From assembly GCF_009650605.1 (NCBI RefSeq), contig NZ_WAJT01000004.1, forward strand, positions 310,001-374,000: a DNA stretch of 64,000 nt. Direction: 5' to 3'. Position 1 is the first letter of the stretch, and every line of letters starts with the position of its first letter. The translations under genes were made by a program, and so were the position numbers. Positions 42,696 to 51,322 of the stretch are shown one piece after another. The notes below the pieces were generated by a model, which did no database searches, had not been told where the DNA came from, and saw nothing but the letters and a program-made list of their open reading frames with translations. Origin of the DNA: Labrenzia sp. CE80. Its GTDB lineage: Bacteria; Pseudomonadota; Alphaproteobacteria; Rhizobiales; Stappiaceae.

Positions 42696-43736
42696 ATGGC
42701 CGGTCTCGCCCTTACCGATGTCAGCAAGCGTTTCGGATCGGTGTCTGCCGTCGATGGTGTGTCCCTGACCGTGCCCGAGGGAACCTTCGTTTGTCTGCTC
42801 GGCCCCTCTGGATGCGGCAAGACGACCTTGATGCGGATGATCGCTGGTCTTGAAGATCCAACTTCGGGCGAGATCGCTCTGAACGGTGAGCGTCTCAATG
42901 ACATACCCGCGCACAAGCGGGATCTCGGCATGGTGTTTCAGTCCCTTGCCCTGTTTCCTCATCTCTCGGTCGGCGAGAATATTGCCTATCCGTTGGCGAT
43001 CCGTGGGCGTAGCAAGGCCGACATTGGCGCTCGTGTGAGTGAGTTGCTGGACATGGTTCAGCTGCCGGGCGTTGCGGATCGTTCAATCACACAGCTGTCC
43101 GGTGGACAGCGTCAGAGAGTGGCGATCGCCCGTGCTCTGGCTGTTTCACCCAGGCTTTTCCTTTTGGATGAACCACTCTCTGCACTTGATGCAAAGCTGA
43201 GGGAGGCGATGCAGGTTGAACTGCGGCAGCTGCAGCAGAGGCTTGGAATTACCACCATTGTGGTAACTCATGATCAGCGCGAAGCGATGAGCATGTCGGA
43301 TCAGATTGTCGTCATGTCTGCCGGGCGAATCCAGCAAATGGCGCCGCCGATCGACATGTATCGTAAGCCTGCAAACCCTTTCGTTGCCGACTTCCTGGGA
43401 CAGGCCAATCTTTTGATACTGCGCGGCGTCGATGGCGGTGCAGAATGCTCTGCAGGATTGGTTTCCGGTCTGGACCTGCCAAGGGGCGAAACACGGCAGG
43501 TTTCGATTCGACCGGAGGATGTCGTTGTTGCACCAGGAGATGCCGGCGTGATCAAGGCAAAGGTCAGCTTTGTGCGGGAAATGGGGGCGAGTGTCGAAAT
43601 CCACCTAACGGCTGGATCAGAACGGATTATTGCGGCGACAAGTCCAAAAGCGCATCCCGACTGTCGGATTGGCGATGAGGTCTCGGTGACTATTCCCGCA
43701 GAAGCCTGTGTCGTCTTCGACAAACAGGAGGTTTAG
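42696..43736 (+). CDS. ABC transporter ATP-binding protein, PotA type
   Basis: ATPase subunit of the amine importer, 346 residues. Walker A is GPSGCGKTT (36-44); the signature LSGGQRQRVAIARAL, Walker B (LFLLDEPLSALD) and switch His (VVTHDQREA) are intact. A C-terminal TOBE domain (from about residue 250, including VSIRPEDVVVAPGDAGVIKAKVSFVREMGASVEIHL) is typical of PotA/CysA-like subunits. The first permease gene starts 3 nt after its stop. Confidence 0.94.
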   Translation: MAGLALTDVSKRFGSVSAVDGVSLTVPEGTFVCLLGPSGCGKTTLMRMIAGLEDPTSGEIALNGERLNDIPAHKRDLGMVFQSLALFPHLSVGENIAYPLAIRGRSKADIGARVSELLDMVQLPGVADRSITQLSGGQRQRVAIARALAVSPRLFLLDEPLSALDAKLREAMQVELRQLQQRLGITTIVVTHDQREAMSMSDQIVVMSAGRIQQMAPPIDMYRKPANPFVADFLGQANLLILRGVDGGAECSAGLVSGLDLPRGETRQVSIRPEDVVVAPGDAGVIKAKVSFVREMGASVEIHLTAGSERIIAATSPKAHPDCRIGDEVSVTIPAEACVVFDKQEV

Positions 43737-43739
43737 GCG

Positions 43740-44594
43740 ATGCGCCGCTCAGCCCCGCAAAAACTGACCGACTATTTGCCGATTACCTTCCCCACATTGA
43801 TGCTCGGGGTCTTTTTCGTCATCCCCTTCGGTCTGATGGTGATGGTATCCTTTTTCAAGCGGGTTCAAGGCGGCTTCTACGAACCGTCGTTCACGCTTGC
43901 CAACTACGCACGTTTTCTCTCGCCTTTCTTTGGCGAGATGCTCGTCTTTTCTCTCGGCCTTGCCGCACTTGTGTCGATTTTCTGCCTTTGCCTGGGCGTA
44001 CCCTTCACTTACCGCCTGACGCGCCTGTCCCGGCGAGCCCAGGTGATATGGCTCATCGGCCTCCTAGGCGTGCTGTCTCTTTCGGAGGTTATCATCGGAT
44101 TTGCCTGGTCGACATTGCTCAGTCGCACGGCTGGTCTTTCCAATCTGTTCGTCTGGCTTGGTCTGATGGACAAGCCCGTGGCCTGGACGCCGAGTTTCGC
44201 CGCTGTTTTGACCGGTCTCGTCTATCAGGCATTTCCCTATACAGTTCTGGTGCTTTACCCAGCTTTTTCCCGGCTTGATCCGTCTCTCATGGAAGCTGCC
44301 CGAACCTTGGGCGCATCGCCCGTTCGCGGGTTTTTAAACGTGGTGCTGCCGGCCATGCGCAAGACCCTGCTGGCGACTTTCATCATCGTTTTCATATTTG
44401 CCCTTGGCGCCTATCTCTTGCCGCAGATCCTTGGACGACCGCAGCACTGGACGCTGTCTGTTTTGGTGACTGACCAGGCTATCTACCAATCGAACATGCC
44501 GTTTGCTGCGGCCATGGCCGTGTTCCTCGTGGTCGCAAGTCTTGTGCTCGTGGCGATCTCTGGTCAGATCAATCGCAGGGGAGGCGGGTCATGA
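43740..44594 (+). CDS. ABC transporter permease, PotB type
   Basis: Membrane subunit with about six helices, 284 residues. The EAA loop reads LMEAARTLGASPVRGFLNVVLP and contacts the ATPase. The N-terminal helix (LPITFPTLMLGVFFVIPFGLMVMVSF) and overall size match PotB/PotH permeases. It overlaps the second permease by 4 nt (ATGA). Confidence 0.93.
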   Translation: MRRSAPQKLTDYLPITFPTLMLGVFFVIPFGLMVMVSFFKRVQGGFYEPSFTLANYARFLSPFFGEMLVFSLGLAALVSIFCLCLGVPFTYRLTRLSRRAQVIWLIGLLGVLSLSEVIIGFAWSTLLSRTAGLSNLFVWLGLMDKPVAWTPSFAAVLTGLVYQAFPYTVLVLYPAFSRLDPSLMEAARTLGASPVRGFLNVVLPAMRKTLLATFIIVFIFALGAYLLPQILGRPQHWTLSVLVTDQAIYQSNMPFAAAMAVFLVVASLVLVAISGQINRRGGGS

Positions 44595-45397
44595 GCCTCA
44601 CCTGGCTATCGCGGATCTTCTTTGCCTGTCTGGCCATATTCCTCACGCTGCCGATCGCAGTGATTGGTGGCGTTGCCTTCAATGAAAAGAAGACACTTTC
44701 CTTTCCCCCACAAGGATTTTCACTCGACTGGTATTGGCAGGTCTTTGCGGATGAAGGCTGGCGTTCCGCATTGTTTCATTCAGTCGCTGTTGCGCTGATC
44801 GCCGCCTCGATCAGTGTTGCAATTGCCTTGCCTCTTGCCTGGTTCTTGTGGCGCAGGGTGGCTCCATGGGCGCGGATCGTAGAGGTCCTCGGGTTTGCGC
44901 CATTTATTCTCCCGCCAGTGATCACGGCGCTTGGAGCGCTCAGTTTCTGGGCTACGACCGGTTATTATGGCCAGCCTTGGACTGTTGTGATTAGCCACGG
45001 CATTTTCTTCGTGAGCTTGCCTCTCGTGACCATTACGCTTGGCTTCGCGACAGTCGACCACGAAATCATCGAAGCGGGCATGACCATGGGAGCCGATGAC
45101 CGAACGCTTGCCCGGACGATCATTTTCCCGATGATCCGGCCTTATGTCATCTCAGGCTTCGCGTTTGCATTTGTTCTGTCCCTGAACGAATACATCGTCG
45201 CTTATATGACCGTAGGCTTCACGCTTGAGACGATCCCGATCAAGATCTTCAACGCGTTGCGTTATGGCTATACGCCGACGATGGCGGCCGTCTCGCTTTT
45301 CTTTGTCTTGGTTGCTGTGTGTGTTTTTGGTTCCGTTGCACGCTTTGGAGACTTGCCCAAATTGCTCGGCGCTTGGAGCGAAGGCGACAAGACATGA
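44591..45397 (+). CDS. ABC transporter permease, PotC type
   Basis: Second membrane subunit, 268 residues and about six helices. The EAA loop reads IIEAGMTMGADDRTLARTIIFP, with a Gly-containing turn as in PotC/PotI. SLNEYIVAYMTVGF is also a usual PotC feature. The nitrilase gene starts in its last bases (4-nt overlap), so transport and the amidase are co-expressed. Confidence 0.93.
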   Translation: MSLTWLSRIFFACLAIFLTLPIAVIGGVAFNEKKTLSFPPQGFSLDWYWQVFADEGWRSALFHSVAVALIAASISVAIALPLAWFLWRRVAPWARIVEVLGFAPFILPPVITALGALSFWATTGYYGQPWTVVISHGIFFVSLPLVTITLGFATVDHEIIEAGMTMGADDRTLARTIIFPMIRPYVISGFAFAFVLSLNEYIVAYMTVGFTLETIPIKIFNALRYGYTPTMAAVSLFFVLVAVCVFGSVARFGDLPKLLGAWSEGDKT

Positions 45398-46179
45398 AGA
45401 TCGCCGTTTGCCAGATGGACGCAGCGATCAACGACCAGGAAGAGCGTCTTTGCGAGATCGAACGTTCTGCCTTTGAAGCCGCCGAGGAAGGCGCGCGCAT
45501 TCTTGTCTTTCCCGAACTCGCGGTTACCGGCTATGGCGCGGGTGAGATGATTGCTTCATTGGCTGAGAGCTTTGAAGAAAGCCCGGTGCTCGCGCGGTTG
45601 AGCGCTCTCGCAAAGAAGCTTGAGTTGGCAATGGTTGTTGGCGTCGCGCTCAAGCAGGCCGATCACGTTTTCAATGCGGGAGTCTTCTTGACGCCGGATG
45701 GATCAAGAACAGCCTATTCAAAGGTTCAGCTCTACGGCACCTATGAAAAGGATTTGTTCCAGCCGGGCGACGCGCCCTCTTTGATTGTTGAATTCGAGGG
45801 GCTGAAGCTGGGTTTTCTTGTCTGTTTTGATGTTGAGTTCCCGGAACGTACCCGCGATCTGGCGATGAGGGGTGCCAATCTTGTTTTGGTGCCAACGGCA
45901 CTCCCTAAGAGCTCGGCAGGGGCTTTCATCGCAGGCTCTGTTGTGCCTGTGAGGGCATTTGAAAGTCAGATTTTCATTGCCTACGCGAACCATTGCGGAG
46001 CTGATCAGAGCTTTGCCTACCAGGGCAGGTCTTGCGTTGCCGCGCCCGATGGAGCGCTGCTTGCCAGTGCGTCAATGAACGCAGAGCTTCTCTTCGCGGA
46101 TATCAAGCCTCAGGCCTATGAGCACAGCCGGAAACAAAACCCGTATCTTGACGAACTGGTCAATTTCGATCCAGCATGA
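45394..46179 (+). CDS. Nitrilase-superfamily carbon-nitrogen hydrolase (amidase)
   Basis: A 261-residue cytoplasmic amidase with the complete catalytic triad: Glu41 (FPELAVTGYG), Lys110 (YSKVQLYGTYEKDLF) and Cys144 (LVCFDVEFPE). The length and the GTYEKDLF segment suggest an amidase (omega-amidase or aliphatic amide type) and not a true nitrile hydrolase. As last gene of the operon with a ureohydrolase, it could hydrolyse an amide formed from a guanidino amino acid, such as 4-guanidinobutyramide; this is inference. It ends 59 nt before the convergent GH42 stop. Confidence 0.88.
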   Translation: MKIAVCQMDAAINDQEERLCEIERSAFEAAEEGARILVFPELAVTGYGAGEMIASLAESFEESPVLARLSALAKKLELAMVVGVALKQADHVFNAGVFLTPDGSRTAYSKVQLYGTYEKDLFQPGDAPSLIVEFEGLKLGFLVCFDVEFPERTRDLAMRGANLVLVPTALPKSSAGAFIAGSVVPVRAFESQIFIAYANHCGADQSFAYQGRSCVAAPDGALLASASMNAELLFADIKPQAYEHSRKQNPYLDELVNFDPA

Positions 46180-46238
46180 CAAGGTTGTCGCGAGCGTCAA
46201 GACTTTGGTGCAGGGTTTTCTTTTTGCGTGCCTGACGC

Positions 46239-48140
46239 CTAAAGCGCCTGGCGCACCAGATCCGCAGCGGGGATCACACCGACCGGTGTTTCGACTGAGT
46301 CAGCGCCATAGTTGAACCAGAAGCGTTCAGTCGCGGTTTCGCGAATACGAACACCTTCCGGTAAAAGCATTGTCTTGATCTCAAGCGTGTTGCAGAGACT
46401 TGAGAACAGCCGATTAAGAGCAGTCTGGTCGCCCCATCCAGCCATATAGACCAAATTGTCATTTGCCACTGCGACAGGAGAGCCATCCTTGAGCTGAAGC
46501 AGCGCATCGGAAGAGGTTTCCAGTTCCTCCCGATAGCCAATGACATTGCCTTCGCCGCTTAGGGCCATGGGCATGTCAGGACGGATGCTCTCGACCCGCG
46601 AGACTGTGACGTCGAGACCAGGAAGGTCAGGGGGAAGCGGTACCGGGATTTCCATCTCGGGACCTCGCGCACCGGCCCTTGGCCCGAGGACGACGGTTGC
46701 GTCCGTTTCGCAGAAGGCTCGCTTCAGCGCCTCTGGGATATGCATCAGCCCGGGTGCGACTACAAGCTTGTAGTTTGAAAAATCCCTGGTCGTTGGCGGC
46801 AATATGTCTATCGAAAGACCCAGTTTGCGCAGTGCCCGGTAGGTGTCGAAAACGAGCTGGAAGTAGCTTGAGCCCTCGCCGTGGGGTTGGGTGGTCCAGG
46901 CGAAGTCGGCGTCGTAGTCGAAAATTAGTCCGATCTGCGTTCTTGCGGCCGACGCGTCTGGGGCATCTGCTATCTCTCGAACGACCTGCATCGCTTCATC
47001 AAGACCTGGGGCCGCGGCGCTATCTGGCCTTAGAAGTCCCGCATGCATCTGCTCCTGGGCGAAAGGAGCCTGCCGCCAGCGGAAGTAACAAACAGCTTCG
47101 GCGCCATGGGCGAAGGCTTCCCAGGTCCATAAGCGAACCATGCCGGGAAGTGGGGCCGGATTGTAGGGCGCCCAATTCACGGGGCCTGGCTGTTGCTCCA
47201 TGACCCACCAGCGTCCCTTGCCCACGGCACGATAGATGTCATGATGAAATGCCTGAAAGTCGGGATCGCCTTGACGGGCATATGCGCGTTTATGATCCGC
47301 GGTGGCCTTAACCCGGTCTTCGAGAAAGCCCATTGGGTAACTGTCCCAGGTCGCTATCTCGAGATCGTCACCGACCTTAAAGTGGTCGAAATCGGTCGTA
47401 CGACCCATGAAATTGTGGCTGATGGGCGCGCTCGAGTGCTTCCGCAGGATTTCGGCCTGTCGGTGATTGAAACGAACCACCTGATCGGAACTGAAACGGC
47501 GGAATGCGAGCACGTGCGCCGGGTTCGGTTCCGTTACGGTCAGGTTCGGGAGGTCAATATCTTGGAAGCTCCCATAGTCCATCGACCAGAACACATTGCC
47601 CCAGGCGCGATTGAGGGCGTCTATCGAGCCATACCGCTTTTTTAGCCAGTCGCGGAAGGCCTCGCTCGCAGCCTCGGAATAAGACACGGTGGTGTCGTGG
47701 CAGCTGTATTCATTGTCAGTCTGCCAGGCACCGATGTGAGGGTTTTTGCCGTAGCGCTCAGCCATCAGGCGCACGATCCGATCACATTCCTGAGCATAGC
47801 CTTGGTGCGAAAAGCAATAATGACGCCGCGACCCGAACTTGCGGGGATTACCATGAGCATCAACGGCAAGCATGTCCGGATGACGATGAAGCATCCAGCG
47901 AGGCGGTGTTGCCGTCGGTGTGCCGAGAACGATTTTGAGGCCAGCGGCCGCCAAAACCTCGATGGCGCGATCGAGCCAATCCCAGTTGAGGTTCTCGGAC
48001 TCCGGTTCAATACGGCTCCAGGCGAATTCTCCGATCCGCACCCAGGTCAACCCGGCTTGAGCCATGCGTCGGGCATCGGCCTCCCAGATTTCCTCCGGCC
48101 AGTGTTCCGGATAGTAACAGGTGCCTAGTGTTCGCTTCAT
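46239..48140 (-). CDS. Beta-galactosidase, glycoside hydrolase family 42
   Basis: Cytoplasmic hydrolase of beta-D-galactosides, 633 residues. The N-terminal TIM barrel begins MKRTLGTCYYPEHWPEEIWEADARRM; the acid/base Glu is E144 (WQTDNEYSCHDT) and the nucleophile is E315 (WWVMEQQPGPVNW). Cys residues of the GH42 zinc site are not evident. A trimerisation-like domain and small C-terminal beta domain follow. No signal peptide is present, so it acts on imported sugar. I chose the start at 48140; the frame is open 150 bases further but would invade the lactonase gene without any homology. It is the last gene of the galactoside operon. Confidence 0.95.
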   Translation of the reverse strand: MKRTLGTCYYPEHWPEEIWEADARRMAQAGLTWVRIGEFAWSRIEPESENLNWDWLDRAIEVLAAAGLKIVLGTPTATPPRWMLHRHPDMLAVDAHGNPRKFGSRRHYCFSHQGYAQECDRIVRLMAERYGKNPHIGAWQTDNEYSCHDTTVSYSEAASEAFRDWLKKRYGSIDALNRAWGNVFWSMDYGSFQDIDLPNLTVTEPNPAHVLAFRRFSSDQVVRFNHRQAEILRKHSSAPISHNFMGRTTDFDHFKVGDDLEIATWDSYPMGFLEDRVKATADHKRAYARQGDPDFQAFHHDIYRAVGKGRWWVMEQQPGPVNWAPYNPAPLPGMVRLWTWEAFAHGAEAVCYFRWRQAPFAQEQMHAGLLRPDSAAAPGLDEAMQVVREIADAPDASAARTQIGLIFDYDADFAWTTQPHGEGSSYFQLVFDTYRALRKLGLSIDILPPTTRDFSNYKLVVAPGLMHIPEALKRAFCETDATVVLGPRAGARGPEMEIPVPLPPDLPGLDVTVSRVESIRPDMPMALSGEGNVIGYREELETSSDALLQLKDGSPVAVANDNLVYMAGWGDQTALNRLFSSLCNTLEIKTMLLPEGVRIRETATERFWFNYGADSVETPVGVIPAADLVRQAL

Positions 48141-48151
48141 GGGTTCTGATC

Positions 48152-48991
48152 TCAAAGGGTGACGCGATGTTCTTTTTGGCCCCGGGCGGATGTCTGGGAC
48201 AGATAGGTCTTGCCGTCGGCGTTTCCGGTCATGCCGATCGCCGCGGAAGTTGCGAAAAGGGCTGTTAGATCGGCGCCGCCAAATGCGGGGCAAGAGATCT
48301 GTTCTGCCTCGAACTTGATTGCTTCAAGGAAATTTCCCTGTGCATCATAGCAGGCCACCTGGTGTGCTCCCCATTGAGCGTTCCATAGATTTCCTGAAAC
48401 GTCGATGACCGCACCGTCGGGATTGAGGTCTTCTCCGGAGAGGTCGAGGAAAACCTCGGGTTCTCCAGAAGGCCACCCGGACTGGTCCATTGCGACGAGC
48501 CAAATGGTTTGAACCGCGGTATCGGCGAAATAGGCGCGTGTACCGTCGGGGGCAAAGCAGATGGCGTTCGGGATCGTTATGTCTGGGAAGAGTTTGCGAA
48601 GTTCTCCCCGGTAATAGCGGTAGATTGCACCATTGCCGAGTTCTGCGTTCTTGCCCATTGTGCCGACCCAGAAACCGCCAAAGGGATCCGTGCGGCCATC
48701 GTTGGATCGCGTTACGGGATCGTCCGCTTCAAGTGGGCAGAGCACCTGAGAAGTTTCAGTCTTCAGGTTAAATTCGAACAGCTTGGTCTCGCTGGCGATC
48801 AGCAATCGGTCTTCATCAATCCAGCCCGCGGCCGACACATGTTCCCCAAATTGCCACTCTTGGTCCTGGCCGCCCTTTCGGGAAAGCATGCGTTTTCCTA
48901 GAATGTCGAACCAGAATAGTTGAGCGCGCTCAGGATGCCAGAGCGGCCCTTCACCAAGTTTGCAAATGCGGTTGTCGAAGATTGCGGTCAT
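48152..48991 (-). CDS. SMP-30/gluconolactonase-family sugar lactonase
   Basis: A six-bladed beta-propeller lactonase, 279 residues. The metal-binding residues are visible in CKLGEGPLWHPERAQLFWFDI (Glu), SNDGRTDPFGGFWVGTMG (Asn/Asp), TIPNAICFAPDGTRAYFADT (Asn) and LNPDGAVIDVSGNLWNAQWG (Asp). In the galactose route it would open D-galactono-lactone made by the SDR enzyme. The start at 48991 overlaps the aldolase stop by 4 nt. Arabinonolactonase or gluconolactonase activity cannot be excluded. Confidence 0.9.
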   Translation of the reverse strand: MTAIFDNRICKLGEGPLWHPERAQLFWFDILGKRMLSRKGGQDQEWQFGEHVSAAGWIDEDRLLIASETKLFEFNLKTETSQVLCPLEADDPVTRSNDGRTDPFGGFWVGTMGKNAELGNGAIYRYYRGELRKLFPDITIPNAICFAPDGTRAYFADTAVQTIWLVAMDQSGWPSGEPEVFLDLSGEDLNPDGAVIDVSGNLWNAQWGAHQVACYDAQGNFLEAIKFEAEQISCPAFGGADLTALFATSAAIGMTGNADGKTYLSQTSARGQKEHRVTL

Positions 48992-49602
48992 GCACTCTGC
49001 CCCAAACCTTGGTCGTAGGCTGCGACGATGGCTTTCGCGCGGGCTGTGACGTCCGACCTGGAAAAGCCGGGTGCATAGAGCGCCGTGCCGATCCCGAAAC
49101 CCGTGATGCCTGCAGCAATCCAATCCTTGAAATTGTCTGGTCCTGCGCCGCCAACAGCATAGGTCTCTGTTTCTTTGGGCAAGACGGCACGCATGGCTTT
49201 CAGACCTGACGGACCTATCAGGCTGGCGGGGAAGAGCTTCAACCCGTCCGCACCGTTGCGAAGTGCGGTGAAGCACTCGCTGGGCGTCATGACGCCTGGA
49301 AATGAGGCCATTCCGGCTTTCTTTGTGGCGCGTATGACCTCAGGATTGCAATCGGGCGACACGATCAAGGTCCCGCCCGCATCTTGGACCTGCTCAACAT
49401 CCTCCGGGCTCAGAACCGTGCCGGCGCCAATCTTCGCGGTTTGACCAAACTCCTTGGCCATCTGTGCAATGCTCTCCAGAGGATCTGGTGAGTTCAACGG
49501 CACTTCGATCTGAGTGATGCCTTCGGCGATCAAAGCTTCCGTGATGCTCAGTGCGTCCGTCGATGTGATGCCGCGCAGGATGGCGATAAGAGGACGGGTC
49601 AT
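48988..49602 (-). CDS. dgoA: 2-dehydro-3-deoxy-6-phosphogalactonate aldolase
   Basis: Class I aldolase that splits KDPGal into pyruvate and glyceraldehyde 3-phosphate. The 204-residue KDPG-aldolase fold has Arg10 (ILRGI), Glu33 (QIEVPLNSP) and the Schiff-base Lys122 in DGLKLFPAS. The neighbour is a KDGal kinase, so the galactonate form (DgoA) is preferred over KDPG aldolase (Eda). It overlaps the kinase by 4 nt. Confidence 0.92.
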   Translation of the reverse strand: MTRPLIAILRGITSTDALSITEALIAEGITQIEVPLNSPDPLESIAQMAKEFGQTAKIGAGTVLSPEDVEQVQDAGGTLIVSPDCNPEVIRATKKAGMASFPGVMTPSECFTALRNGADGLKLFPASLIGPSGLKAMRAVLPKETETYAVGGAGPDNFKDWIAAGITGFGIGTALYAPGFSRSDVTARAKAIVAAYDQGLGQSA

Positions 49603-50522
49603 TGTGCGGCTTCCTTAAGTGAGGCATGGGCGAGGATCAGACCGCGCAAGGTGGCAGACTCGGCGGAGATGCATGTGCTGGAAAGTCCCAGGGCTTCCAG
49701 ACCGACCCTGTATGCCTGGGCAACGCGATCCTCGCCCAGGATGATAACTGAGCTTGTTGTCTCGGCGCTGAGACCGACGGCGGCAAGCTCGGCTCCGATC
49801 AAAAGACCCGACAGACGACTAAAGGCCTTGGATGGCGAAAGACCGGCAATGAGGCCCTTTGCCCGAATGCGAAACAGCTCAGCCGCCAAGGCGCTTGGGT
49901 CTTTGCCGATATGGCGAAGCGCGTGCCTAAATTCTTCCAGATCAAGTTCGCCGGCCTCGATGCCATGCCTCAGGACCGAGTTTTGCGACAGCAGACTGAA
50001 GAGTTCGCCGGTCATGAACGTTTGAAAAGAACGTATCTTGCCATGGTCAATGGAGGCCCATTTCGTATGGGTTCCCGGGAGGCAGACCATGCCATCGTAG
50101 GATGGCTTATCGCTGAGCAAGCCGGCAATTTGCGTTTCCTCACCGCGCATCACGTCTTCAGGGCCGGTCTGCTTAACCCCAGGCAGAAGGTAGACCGACA
50201 ACCTTGGGTCGGTTCCCGAAACATGTGTCGCCTGATGGGCCGAGGGAGGCGGGCAGGGGGCTGTCAGGTAAGGTGCTTCAGCCCAGCCCTGCCTTGAGCC
50301 AGCCATTCCGCAAACAACCACATTGGTCTTCTTGCCGGGGGGCAGGTCTTGTGCAATCAGGTGGAGGAGCGCCGGTTCGAACTGATCCTTCGCAAGGGTG
50401 CCCATGCCTTCTTGAGATTGGTGCTGCGCTAGAACTTCGTTGGCAGCGCTCATCAGCCACACGCGCAGATTTGTCGTGCCCCAGTCGACTGCAATCCAAT
50501 CGATTTGACTGGTCTGGTTCAT
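49599..50522 (-). CDS. dgoK: 2-dehydro-3-deoxygalactonokinase
   Basis: Kinase that phosphorylates 2-dehydro-3-deoxy-D-galactonate. The 307-residue protein starts IDWIAVDWGTTNLRVWLM, the phosphate-binding loop of this family, and has VVVCGMAGSRQGW, CLPGTHTKWASI and a C-terminal glycine-rich VIILGEDRVAQAY. All are typical of DgoK. The start overlaps the SDR stop (ATGA). Confidence 0.93.
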   Translation of the reverse strand: MNQTSQIDWIAVDWGTTNLRVWLMSAANEVLAQHQSQEGMGTLAKDQFEPALLHLIAQDLPPGKKTNVVVCGMAGSRQGWAEAPYLTAPCPPPSAHQATHVSGTDPRLSVYLLPGVKQTGPEDVMRGEETQIAGLLSDKPSYDGMVCLPGTHTKWASIDHGKIRSFQTFMTGELFSLLSQNSVLRHGIEAGELDLEEFRHALRHIGKDPSALAAELFRIRAKGLIAGLSPSKAFSRLSGLLIGAELAAVGLSAETTSSVIILGEDRVAQAYRVGLEALGLSSTCISAESATLRGLILAHASLKEAAQ

Positions 50523-51283
50523 CCGGTCACCACGACACCGCCGTCAACCACGAGGGCCTGACCGGTCATCATGCGGCTGGAATTGGACGCGAGGAAAAGC
50601 ACTGGGTCGACGATGTCTTCCGGCGCAATTTCGTCCTTCAGACATTGCCGGTCCAGATGAGCGCTCAGAGCTTCGGGTGTAACCCATTTGTCCTTTTGCT
50701 TCTGTGTTAGGACCCAGCCGGGAGCCAGGGCGTTGACACGGATCTTCTCGGGGCCGAACTCGCGCGCGAGGCTTCTGCTCATCCCGTTGATGCCGGAATT
50801 TGCCGTTGTGTATCCAGGGTAGCCGGCATTCCCCATCATGTAGGAGATTGAAGAGAAGTTGATAATCGAGCCGCCTCCGGCAGCGCGCATACCGGATACT
50901 GCATGCTGACAGGCGAAGAAGTAGGGTTTCAGGTTGATGGATTGACACCAGTCCCAATATTCCTCGGTGACTTCCTCGGTCGTGTGCCGTTGATCATTGG
51001 CCGCGTTATTCACCAATACGGTGATCGCGCCGTGCTGCGAGGCAGCCGTGTCCATTGCAGCCTTTAGCGCCGGAATATCCGAGATATCGCATGGAATAAA
51101 GAGCGGCCGATTGCCATGAACTCTCTCCATGTCGTCGCAGAACGCCGTTGCGTCCGAACGCTGCACAAAGGCGACCTTGGCACCTTGAGCAAGAAAGCCA
51201 CTGGTCAATGCGGCGCCGATACCGGACCCGCCACCGGTAATGAAAACGGACGCGTTCTTAAGGTCAGGAAATGTCGCGGGCAT
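50519..51283 (-). CDS. SDR-family sugar (probable D-galactose/aldose) 1-dehydrogenase
   Basis: A 254-residue Rossmann-fold oxidoreductase. The cofactor motif TGGGSGIG (16-23) and NNAAND are intact. The active site shows Ser145 and Tyr158 but Asn162 where the usual YxxxK lysine should be (GYTTANSG). The segment RHTTEEVTEEYWDWCQSINLKPYFF is typical of SDR aldose dehydrogenases. Position in the operon suggests oxidation of D-galactose to galactono-lactone. Asn in place of Lys could be a subfamily trait or mean altered activity. Confidence 0.8.
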   Translation of the reverse strand: MPATFPDLKNASVFITGGGSGIGAALTSGFLAQGAKVAFVQRSDATAFCDDMERVHGNRPLFIPCDISDIPALKAAMDTAASQHGAITVLVNNAANDQRHTTEEVTEEYWDWCQSINLKPYFFACQHAVSGMRAAGGGSIINFSSISYMMGNAGYPGYTTANSGINGMSRSLAREFGPEKIRVNALAPGWVLTQKQKDKWVTPEALSAHLDRQCLKDEIAPEDIVDPVLFLASNSSRMMTGQALVVDGGVVVTG

Positions 51284-51322
51284 GGTTGGCCGTCCTTGTA
51301 GAATAAAGTGAGTATGGCGTGG

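Noticed and set aside
48141..48293. N-terminal extension of the GH42 gene
   Set aside because: The extra 51 codons overlap the lactonase gene and are Arg-rich without resemblance to GH42; MKRTLGTCYYPEHWP is the natural start.
48992..49276. N-terminal extension of the lactonase gene
   Set aside because: The extra 95 codons read the aldolase gene in another frame; the SMP-30 fold begins at 48991.
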